From NCBI GenBank assembly GCA_964247055.1, contig OZ176051.1, positions 5,084,001 to 5,148,000 of the forward strand: a DNA stretch of 64,000 nucleotides. The letters are read 5' to 3'. A program made the position numbers and the translations under genes. Source of the DNA: Paragordius varius. Lineage: Eukaryota > Nematomorpha. Numbering within the stretch: the first letter of the stretch is position 1; every line of letters starts with the position of its first letter. This document shows positions 48,537 to 60,300 of this stretch, piece after piece. Under the pieces are notes generated by a model that was given only the letters and a program-made list of their open reading frames with translations, was not told where the DNA came from and made no database searches.

Positions 48537-51174
48537 CATTAAATACACAATTACGAAGAACATGGCAATAAGTTTTGGATAAAAAAAACGGGATCGAAAT
48601 CTTAAGTGAGGTAACCCTTAATCTCAAATTTCAGATGATAAAAAAATCTTTTGAACTAAGTTGATAAAATTATTTACATAAAAAGCAGAACAAGTGTTTT
48701 CTATTAAAATGTTAGGGGTTTTGTAACTGCTTACAATCAAACCTAAATTGCCATATTTAACCTCAAATATAACGCAATTTTATTATATACACTATTAAAA
48801 ATTAAAAGTTTTTACCACATATTGGCAATTTGGTTTATTATAAACAACTGAATTGTTTTTATTTATATTTAGTCTTTTAAAGACTAATAAAAATCCTATA
48901 AACAATTACTGGACACGTTATTTTCTAATATATTATTTAAAACATGCGAATTTTTTAAATTCCGAGAAAAAAATAAAATTACAATTTTCATATTCTTTTC
49001 AATATACATATTAATTTGCAGGGCTGGGATAATATATGATACATTATTTATCTCACAGTGCTCAATTTTAATTAATGTAATCGAATCCAATTTTTATATG
49101 AATAAACAGACCCAACATTTTAATTAAAGTTTTAGTGAGCCCTATACAACGTTAAGGTCGCTATTTTTGTATAAAGCTTTGGCAATTGATAGAGCTCAAA
49201 ACTATATCCCACTCAAACATTTAATCTAAAAAACCTTAGCCTTTATGTTAGTTAGGTCTTACCGACAGGCCATATAAAATTTGTGAGAGTATCCAACTTT
49301 TAAAAATACCAAGTTTTAAAATGGAATAATGTTGGAGGAACGAGTAAAAGCTATTAAAGACTGGCTTTGACGGATAAAACTAGAGCGAAAGACTTTTTAT
49401 AGATCTATTCCCTTCCAATTAAACCCCAAGGCTACCTTGTCTATATTTAAGATTAGCCCAATCTGATTAGAATTAAAAAACCGTTTCATTTTTCCGTAAA
49501 ACAAAGAAAGGGAGAAATATGAGAAAGCTGTGTGCAATTTTTAAATTATATCATACGTAAGTTCAGGAAACAATAGGCCAACGCTGCGAAATATTCTAGC
49601 GTTTGGCATCCATTATTCTTTATAACGTCACATCGGCTTGAATTCATCTATTTATCTATGTTCTTGGTAGCGACTCGTAGCAACATTCAATTTCAAAAGC
49701 TTTAAATGCAAAACATAAAAGATATTTGTACCAAACGCTTTTTTTCATAGAATGAGAATAAATTTAAAGCTCCTTTTCTTCAACTAACCGCATATCAATG
49801 AGGCGCTAAAACGGTACATTTTTATGTGATCTTACGAACGTTATTGACAAGGGCTATACTTCTCTTTTCATTAGGAGTTAGTGAGATATCTTGTTTGTTA
49901 CAATACTTATCCGGTCTTTAATATACTTAGTTATAAATGACAGCTAAATTTAATCGGTGCAACATTTTATTTCCAAAGCCAACCACACAGAGGAAACACC
50001 GCATTTTTAGTTTTAACTACCTGTGACCTCTTCATTCTTGATAGCTTGGCTCCCCAGTAATGTCACTAATTTTAAATATCATTTAAAAAAGTATAGAGAG
50101 TAGATGTAACTTTTTTGGATTATTTATTAGCCTGTGTAATGTCTTTCGTTTGCCGCTAGTCGGAAGGATTTAGTACGAACGCGACTGGATGAACATTGAG
50201 GTATACCATGAAAAAATGCTTATTGCCGCAGACTGCCAATCTCTAGATATTTCTTGCCTCCTTCTAGTTCGCGAAAATGCCTTACCAGAAACGTTGTATA
50301 TTTTGACATGGAACTAATGGGTTGTTGATAAAAGACTCTTTCACTCACGATTCGTTAATAGCGTTAAATACAAAGAAGCTGATCTTTTGAGCGAGATTTT
50401 TCCAGGTATTATTGTGAAATATCTGTGGACAACATACATTCCAAACAATCTTACCAATCAGCACTTCTACCTAAAAAAAACTTTTGAAAAATAAATAATA
50501 CCACACTTAATACATAATGAAGGTTGGCATAGTGCTAAATTATGCCTGTTTTATATAATAAAAGAAAATGCAGTTAACACTCCTGGACCTGCTGGGGTTT
50601 TGATAATTAAAATCCTACTAACTAACTTTCAAAACAGTAGTTTATATACAAGATTGAGTTCTTGGATATAAAATTAATGCATTATGCATCGCGGAAAAAA
50701 ATGAAAAGGTCTAGAAGTGTTAAAACTCTTCTTTATGAATTGGAGTTTATTTGGTTCCGTTTATCAAAAAACCCGTCTGTAACCGGATAAAAATTATAAT
50801 CTTTTAAGTTTTTTTATATTCTTTGTTTTTTAATGTTTTCAATATGATGGATAAGTATCAAGTAATACAAAATGCCTACCAATATAATTTTAAAGCCAAT
50901 ATGTGTTTAAATTAATTTATTTTGATGACTTAAAAACCTATGATATGGTTGTTTAAGCACATATAACTAAAAAAATAGAATTTGGAAAAAACTAACCTCA
51001 ATTTATTGCAGCGCAATTTATTTTGGATTTTTTGCGAAATAACTAAAAAACACAAATAAATGTAGATTCTTATTGATAAAAACCTCATTTTATTATACTA
51101 ACATTTACACCAATAATGCTTGTTGAATCTATAGATGTTATTTTGAATGTGTGCAAAGTAAAAATTAAAGTTGT

Positions 51175-51212
<38 letters not shown>

Positions 51213-51343
51213 CAAGAAAATTTGTTAAAATGAATAGACACAATTTTTATGGGTTGATTCCAAAAAATTTTTACGATTGAATAAAAAGTATCTTACCAAA
51301 TAATTTAGCGGCTGAATTCTTATTATTATTACCCTAAAAAACG
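48537..51343. other. Gene-free stretch upstream of VPS33A
   Basis: No gene was recognised. Sequence between about 49300 and 50500 is less AT-rich than its surroundings and may be an old element, but no motif was identified on either strand. A (TA)n run of about 16 units lies at 51178-51209, some 130 bp before the VPS33A coding start. Confidence 0.4.
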
Positions 51344-51367
51344 ATGACTGTGCTTGTAAACATATGA
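51344..51367 (+). promoter_or_regulatory. Upstream ORF overlapping the VPS33A start
   Basis: A seven-codon frame ATG ACT GTG CTT GTA AAC ATA TGA ends with its stop overlapping the VPS33A initiator (ATATGA). If the transcript starts upstream of it, this arrangement would allow termination-reinitiation or repress translation. Confidence 0.35.
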
Positions 51368-54300
51368 ATCATTTGAATATCGGACGGCTTAACACATGGT
51401 TTTTGAAAGAGTTTCAAAAAAGAGAAATTTTGAATATTCTCGACCAATTTAAGGAAAATAAAGTAAAGTATTTTTTATTTTAGGTTATTATTTGGGATGA
51501 TGGTTTAATTGGACCTTTTGGTTTAATAGTTGATTATCCAGTGCTAAAGGTTGTAAAAACATTATTGACAATAAGGAACATAATGTATTAAAAATGCATA
51601 TTTTGGCAGAAAATTTTGTGGTAAATGAGGATATTAACTGTGTAATATTTATATTGCAAACAAATGTTTCTAATTGTGAGAGTTTCCTCAAGTTGATCAA
51701 AAGGTAATTAAAACTTAAAAGTGTTTTAGAGAACCAAAAATGTTTGAATTAAAACATTGCCATTTGTTTTGGGTTCCAAAACCATATATTCTGTGTGATT
51801 TGTTTTTCAAGGTAATTTTTTGAGATATTTTTAGGAACACAAAATATTCAATTTACTCACAACTATGGCCTCCTTAACTGTTGATTTGTTTCCCTACGAA
51901 TCGGATGTGTTATGTCTAAATTATCCTAATATTTTTAAAGTATATATCTGTTTTTAGTGTAACTTGTTAGAAAATATGGTCAAATCAGGATGTATATAAT
52001 CTTTACCTTTCATCATTGGCCATTCACAAACTGATTCATATTCATCCAGTTTTATCACAATTAAGTCCAAATTTTGTTGCTAAAGGAAATGCTGCAAAAG
52101 TATATAAATGAATAAATTTTTCCAATCATCGCTTTAACAATTTTTAAAAGTTAAATTATTACCTTTAAATTAAATTGCTTATCATATAAATGTTAATATA
52201 ATTAGGAAATACCATTTAAATTTTGGTTATCTTGTATATAATATAATATATTAAACAATAGATGGTTGTCGAGTTATTAATGCAGTATAAACCAGAATCT
52301 ACGTTTGAAAATACACCTATAACTCCGTATGGCGTTAATACTATTGGACAAAACTTAAATGATTTTAAAGGCAAAAATGATGATTTATTTGAGAGAACAC
52401 ATTATTTCTCTGCAAATCACAAATTTTCTGTCATCGTTTTTGATCGAAGTGTTGATTTGTTGTCTCCTTTGCTAACACCCCTTACGTATGAAGCTTTGAT
52501 TGATGAATTATTTCATATTAAAGATGGTAATAATCTCACATTCATACATTATATTCCATTTTTTGGATATTGTTTATTAATTCAGATTATGTAAAATCAA
52601 TTGATATTGTTAGAATTTTTAATTACATAATTAAATCTGTTATGATGCGTTACCTAAAATGATATATACATAAATTAATTAGAAAGGAGGTTTAACATTG
52701 TATTTGAAGGCATACTAATATATATAATATATTTAAATTTTTCGAGATGTTTTGGCAAAATTAAGTTATTTTGCCCTCATTCATCGATTATTCATTAGAA
52801 GCTTATTTGGTATAGACTTTATTTAAAAAATAGGCATATACAGTATGCATTTTAATGTATGTTAAGTAATTTTATTGCCTGCCAAATAACATAAATGGTT
52901 TATCAAAAGCGTAAAATACTGACCCACGAAATTATTTCGTAGTACACATATGAAAGAAGATTGACGTGAGAATTAACATAGGCTTTAATTTGATGGATAT
53001 TTTGTAATGTTAAATTTTGAGAATATTATAGCAAATTATGTTAACATTTGTAATATTGTTGTTACGTATTTAGATGCGGAATTTTGTGGGTTTTTATCTT
53101 TGATAAATTAATAAATAGTAAAATACGTATTTTAAGATATTTTATGTTAATTATTCTTATTAATAATAAATATTTTTCAACATGCTAAATACCTGTATTA
53201 ATCATTATTGGTATTATAATTTTATATAGTTATTATTACTAATTAAAAAAACACAGGTAAATATATAATTGTGAAAATTTAAGTATATTTTAGATTTTTG
53301 TCTTTTATGTTTTGCATTGTTAATTATTAATAATTTTTAAGTATTTCAGACATTTTAATCAGGTAAAAATTCGGTTTTTAAATTTATCAAATTTATTTTT
53401 TTTGTTTTTTTTATGTAACATTGTTAATTGTAATCAATTACTACATAATTTGGACATTTTAATAAATACAGGTAAAATACGGTTTTTAATAAATTTAGTA
53501 AAAAATTAGATTTTTTTTTGTTTTTTAGGTTTTGCATTGTTAATTGTAATTATTTACTACATATTTTGGACATTATAATAAATACAGGTAAAAATTACGG
53601 TTTTTAATAAACTTAGTAAAAATTAGATTTTTTTGTTTTTTAGGTTTTGCATTGATAATTGTAATTATTTACTACATATTTTGGTCATTATAATAAATAC
53701 AGGTAAAAATTGCGGTTTTTAACAAACTTAGTAAAAAAAATTGTTTTTTAGGTTTTGCATTGTTAATTGTAATTAACTACTACATATTTTGGACATTATT
53801 ATAAATAGAGGTAAAAATTGCGATTTTTAACAAATTTAGTAAAAATTTAGTTTTTTTTTTGTTTTTTTAGGTTTTGCATTGTTAATTGTAATTATTTACT
53901 ACGTATATTGGACAATAATAAATACAGGTAAAAATTGCGTTTTTTAATAAATTTAGCTTAACATATTTATATTTTGTATCATTGTTATTTATTATTAATT
54001 AATAAATATTTTGGAAATTTTAATAAATACAGATATAATTGCGGTTGTTTATATATTTGGTATTATTGTTTTTTGATTTAACATCGTTAATCATAATTAA
54101 TTCCTACATATTTGGAAATCTTAATAATTACAGGTGAAAATGGTGCTTTTTAACGAATTTCAAATTTAACATTTTTTGTATTTTGTATCATTGTTATTTA
54201 ATTAATTACTAAATATTTTGGACATTTAAAAAACTGGTGTAAATTCCGGTTTTTAATAAATTAATATACAGGTAAAAATTACTATGATTTGCGGTTTTTC

Positions 54301-57300
54301 AAATATTTTTTTGTTTTACATTGATAACTAATATATTAAATATAGTTAACATATCTGAGCAGGTAAAAATGCATGTTACGGTTTTATGTTTGACATTTTA
54401 TTTTCCAAATCAACTATTTATATTTTAACAAACACCTTGTCACTAAAGATTGAAAATAAGATCAAGATATATAAAACATCTTTTAAAGTATCTGAATATC
54501 GCCAAATATAAATAAATTTATTTGAATTATAAATGTATAATTATACAAAATATTCATAATATTATGTTTGAAATTAACATTCTTCTTATTGATATTAATA
54601 CAGGTATTTTAATTATATATTGATTCACGATGCGGTGTGCGTTCATGATGATCATATAGATTGAATAATAGTCTAAGATGCAATAATTAAAGATAATCCT
54701 GAAAATTTACCATCATTTTCTAGGTGGATTCTATCAACTAAAATATAAGATAATTAATATATTAGAAAATTGATACCTGGATTCTAGAAGATTTTCAACA
54801 TAATTTTAAATATTGGGGGCTAAAACATTCAAAGTTTGAAAGGGAACTCAATAAGCTTGACTTGGCTTTTTAACAACTAAATTTGCAAAAAAATATTTTC
54901 TTCATGATAAGAAATTCAAAAATTATACTTTATGTTTTTTTCGTTCTACCATCCTAAACTATAAATATAAAAAACTATATGTTAGTGTTGCCTTACTTAG
55001 TTTTTGGAGTACTGTTGCATTCAAAGCTTTTGAAAAAAAATATTTGTTTCTATTTTCTTTGACTCATTGGTGAAATCATATAAGCCCTTTCATACTTATA
55101 GTTTAGATAGTAGAACGAAAACGCAAAAACATAAAGTATCATGAATTTTTTATCATGAAGAAAATATTTTTTTGCAAATTTAGTTGTTAAAAAGCCAAGT
55201 CAACTTTATTTAGTTTCCTTTGAAACTTTGAATGTTTTAGCCCCCAACATTTAAAATTATGTTAAAAATACTTCTAAAATCCAGGTATCAATTTTCTAAT
55301 ATATTAATAAATACCTTTCTATCTTATATTTAAGTTGATAGAATCTACCAAAGATATGATCATCATGAACGCACCGCATCGTATATCAATATTAGAAATT
55401 ACCTGTATTAATATCAATAAGAAGAATGCTAATTGTAAACATAATATTATGAATATTTTGTATAATTATACATTTATAATTCAAAAATTTATTTATATTT
55501 GGCGATATTCAGATACTTTAAAAGATGTTTTATATATCTTCATCTTATTTTCAATCTTTAGTGACAAGGTGTTTGTTAAAATATAAATAGTTGATTTGGA
55601 AAATAAATTGTCAAACATAAAACCGTAACATGCATTTTTACCTGCTCAGATATGTTAACTATATTTAATATATTAGTTATCAATGTAAAACAAAAAAATA
55701 TTTAAAAAACCGCAAATCATAGTAATTTTTACCTGTATACTAATTTATTAAAAACCGCAATTTACACCAGTTTTTTAAATGTCCAAAATATTTAGTAATT
55801 AATTAAATAACAATGATACAAAATACAAAAAATGTTAAATTTGAAATTCGTTAAAAAGCACCATTTTCACCTGTAATTATTAAGATTTCCAAATATGTAG
55901 GAATTAATTATGATTAACGATGTTAAATAAAAAACAATAATACCAAATATATAAACAACCGCAATTATATCTGTATTTATTAAAATTTCCAAAATATTTA
56001 TTAATTAATAATAAATAACAATGATACAAAATATAAATATGTTAAGCTAAATTTATTAAAAAACGCAATTTTTACCTGTATTTATTATTGTCCAATATAC
56101 GTAGTAAATAATTACAATTAACAATGCAAAACCTAAAAAAACAAAAAAAAACTAAATTTTTACTAAATTTGTTAAAAATCGCAATTTTTACCTCTATTTA
56201 TAATAATGTCCAAAATATGTAGTAGTTAATTACAATTAACAATGCAAAACCTAAAAAACAATTTTTTTTACTAAGTTTGTTAAAAACCGCAATTTTTACC
56301 TGTATTTATTATAATGTCCAAAATATGTAGTAAATAATTACAATTATCAATGCAAAACCTAAAAAACAAAAAAATCTAATTTTTACTAAGTTTATTAAAA
56401 ACCGTAATTATTACCTGTATTTATTATAATGTCCAAAATATGTAGTAAATAATTACAATTAACAATGCAAAACCTAAAAAACAAAAAAAAATCTAATTTT
56501 TTACTAAATTTATTAAAAACCGGAATTTTTACCTGTATTTATTAAAATGTCCAAATTATGTAGTAATTGATTACAATTAACAATGTTACATAAAAAAAAC
56601 AAAAAAAAAATAAATTTGATAAATTTAAAAACCGAATTTTTACCTGATTAAAATGTCTGAAATACTTAAAAATTATTAATAATTAACAATGCAAAACATA
56701 AAAGACCTAAAATATACTTAAATTTTCACAATTATATATTTACCTGTGTTTTTTTAATTAGTAATAATAACTATATAAAATTATAATACCAATAATGATT
56801 AATACAGGTATTTAGCATGTTGAAAAATATTTATTATTAATAAGAATAATTAACATAAAATATCTTAAAATACGTATTTTACTATTTATTAATTTATCAA
56901 AGATAAAAACCCACAAAATTCCGCATCTAAATACGTAACAACAATATTACAAATGTTAACATAATTTGCTATAATATTCTCAAAATTTAACATTACAAAA
57001 TATCCATCAAATTAAAGCCTAAGTTAATTCTCACGTCAATCTTCTTTCATATGTGTACTACGAAATAATTTCGTGGGTCAGTATTTTACGCTTTTGATAA
57101 ACCATTTATGTTATTTGGCAGGCAATAAAATTACTTAACATACATTAAAATGCATACTGTAAATCAGGTTTTATTTATTTTTACATGTATTAATCCTTTT
57201 ATATTTTTACCCGCTTATAGTTTTGGTAAATAAATATACATATGCAATTGTTTTTCAGTTAAAATTTCTCACATCTTTTATTACACTCACTATGTAAATA

Positions 57301-60300
57301 TACTATTAGGGGCTGTTAAAATACCCAGCAAATTTTTTTCTGATTCAATCGATAAAACAAGTGAACTTGATAAAACAACGAAAGCCGCAAATCCATTTGC
57401 CACAAACAAATTTGTCCCAACTAAAGATGAAACTAAGCAGAGTGGTGGTAGTGGTATGGATCTCAAAAAAATTATTTTAAATTCGGCCGATGAAATCTTC
57501 ACTGAAATAAGAGACAAAAACTTTAATGCCATAGGAACTTATCTAAGTCTTAAAGCCAAAAATTTGACGTCGCAATTTGAGGTATGTTAGTTCGTTTTTT
57601 TAAAAATACTTTTGCTTTATGGTAAAAATGTCCTATATATTTGCTTTAACTTTTGGAATAATAATTTGGTTTATTATATTATTAACTTGAGACAGGCTGA
57701 CAGCGATCGGGGATAAAAAACTACGCATTTTTTCCATCATTACTGTCAGCCCTGGGCAGGCGAGTGTTAAAGCCTTCACAAGTCCGGATACAATTTAAGT
57801 CCTTACCCTTTGATAAAAAAGGGAAAAAGAAACTCTAAACTGTAGAGACTAATTAAAAAAAATTACTTAAAGAGGTAAAATAAGGATTTTATTTTTTAGC
57901 TCATAAATGATCGCGGTCTTGTAAAATGGGATTTTTGTCAATATTTGACCAGACGCCCCGATATAAGTTTTTTGTAAGTTATCGTTAAAATTCCTGACTT
58001 TAGTATTCCAGTAGCAACTAATATATTATATTAATTAATTTATACCTCCTATTACTAGGATAAACTAATTAGTTTATAAACGCTTGTATTTCAAAAAACC
58101 CATTTTCATATTTTGTCCGTTAAATTCCATATAATATACAGATTTTTGCAATGTTTTTTTGTAGGAAAGACATCATGTGAAAACGATTGGTGAAGTTAAG
58201 GGTTTCGTATCCAAGATGCCGTATCTTCAAACACTCAAACATAATTTAGCTAATCGTAATTAACCCAATTTATTTTTTTTATTTTTCTTAGAGAAATTAT
58301 GAAATTCTAGTTTTTGTAATAGTTTTTAAGCAAAATATTTAATTAATCTATCCAAATTAATATAAATGTGATGTTTGAGATATGGAAATATCAAAATAAT
58401 AATTCAATTTTTTAGATACAACAATCGCAGAAATCATTAAAAGTTACGTCGATGATACAGAGTTCCGTGAAATGTTAAAAACAGAACAAGGTTGTATGAA
58501 ATATTTATCACACTGCTTTTTTGTTTTCCAAGCAATTAAAATTTGAGTTTAAAATATTTTTTTTAACCACGTTGGGTACAAGACATTAAATGGTTTAGAA
58601 ATATTGGTAAAAAAGATTAAAACTAGGAGATTACAATGTGTGGTGAACCATCTTACACTCTCATATTAATTATATTTTTGGAATTATATTGCTTGGTTAC
58701 CTAAAGATAGCCAATGGGTTTTCTGTGTAATATTTAATAAAATTATTTAAAGATTAAGATTTTTTATTTATTTTTGTATGCACAATAGGATGTTATTAAT
58801 TAATGGTAATATTTTAAGTATTTGAATATATTTTTTTATAAGAATGACCAAAAAACATTATCTACTATCATTATTTTTATTGATATTTCTTACATTGTAA
58901 TTTAAATATATCATTAAAATGTTCAGAAATGCTCTTTTCAGTCGATACCGATAAAGTTAACAATTATATTGAAAGCTGCATTATAAAGGAAGAACCGATT
59001 GGAAAAGTATTTTGTCGTTAATAATTTGGGCATAATAAATTTAAATTTTTTAAAATTAACTTTTCAAAATATAATTTAATGCGCCAATTAAGATTTAAAT
59101 AAACATTAAATATTTATTAAACAAAATAAATTTAAGGTGGTTAAAAATGGTCATTGGTTTCATAAAAAAATTTAAACCAAAAAATAAATTTTTGTGTTGC
59201 AAAAAAATAACCGAAATTAAAGGAAATATTAATTTATATCTTATATGACGAATTTTTTGCAATAAAATGATTTTTATTTCTAAAAATGTTATAATTATAC
59301 ACCAGCGATTTTGCGGATATTTCGCCTAATTTTTAATTTCATTTTTAAAAAATAATTTAAGCAATTTATATAAATTATAATAATTGGTTTTATGCTACAT
59401 ATATATTTAATAGGTACTTCGTTTGATTTGTCTACAATCATTCGTAAACAATGGATTGAAGACAAAAGTCTGGGAATTTTATCGAAGAGAAATATCACAG
59501 GCCTAACATTTTTACAGATAATTTTTGATTAATTTTGAATTTTTTCCCGCATAAATATTGTTTATCTTTTCAATAATTAACAAACCAATATTTATTTGCT
59601 TTGTATTTTAGAAATTTTTTATTTCATCATTAATTAATATATACCATTTTCAATTCAAATCCACTCTTAAACAATTCAAATTCACCCTTGAACAACTCAA
59701 ACACCCTAAAAATTAATTATGTGTTTTAGGGCTTAAATAACTCATTATTAATACAAAATATATCTTTATGGCTTAGTTTATTATTTTTTGCATTATTTGA
59801 ATTTTAAACAAAATTTTATTAAAAATATGGAAAAATAAAGGTAATTTTTAATATTACACATAATTTATTTGACGGTGAATTTGAAGTGTAAATATTAAAT
59901 GTTTTTTCACTTTTAAAACGCTTTTTTTTATAAAAGTTGTAAATTTAAATCTTATATAAGGTACGATATCAAGGACAAATTTTGAAAATTTTCTGTATTT
60001 AACATTTTAGGTGTATGGATACGAACATTTAATCACATGGGAAATTTTGGTTGAATGCGGTTTATTGGTTGAAAAAAATGCAAAATACGTTCCTAAAAGG
60101 CCATACGCTGCCCTAAATAAAACTTATAATTTAATTGTTGAAAAAACAGATGAAAAAGTACTAATTTTATTTTATATAAAATTTTCATATATTTTTAAAT
60201 ATTTATAAAATTTATTTGCCATCATCTTTTAGAATCCACATGATTTCTCCTATGTTCATAGTATATATGCCCCCTTATCCATCAGAATGTTAATTAAAAT

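Larger units (their letters stand above)
52839..57161. repeat. 4.3-kb inverted repeat (foldback element) in a VPS33A intron
   Basis: The left arm (52839 to about 54967) and right arm (about 55097-57161) are reverse complements, leaving a loop of about 130 bp. Both outer ends read TACAGTATGCATTTTAATG in the arm direction. The outer 700 bp are almost identical between arms (a few differences seen); the inner 300 bp are more diverged and include an indel. No target duplication is obvious. The arms hold tandem units of about 100-117 bp. No transposase frame was found. A foldback-type transposon is the simplest reading; an inverted duplication of unknown origin is the alternative. Transcribed within VPS33A pre-mRNA, it would form a hairpin with a stem of about 2 kb. 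Confidence 0.85.

Noticed and set aside
55335-55586. 83-codon plus-strand frame inside the inverted repeat
   Set aside because: Composition follows the AT-rich arm, the mirror arm does not conserve it, and no transposase motif is present.
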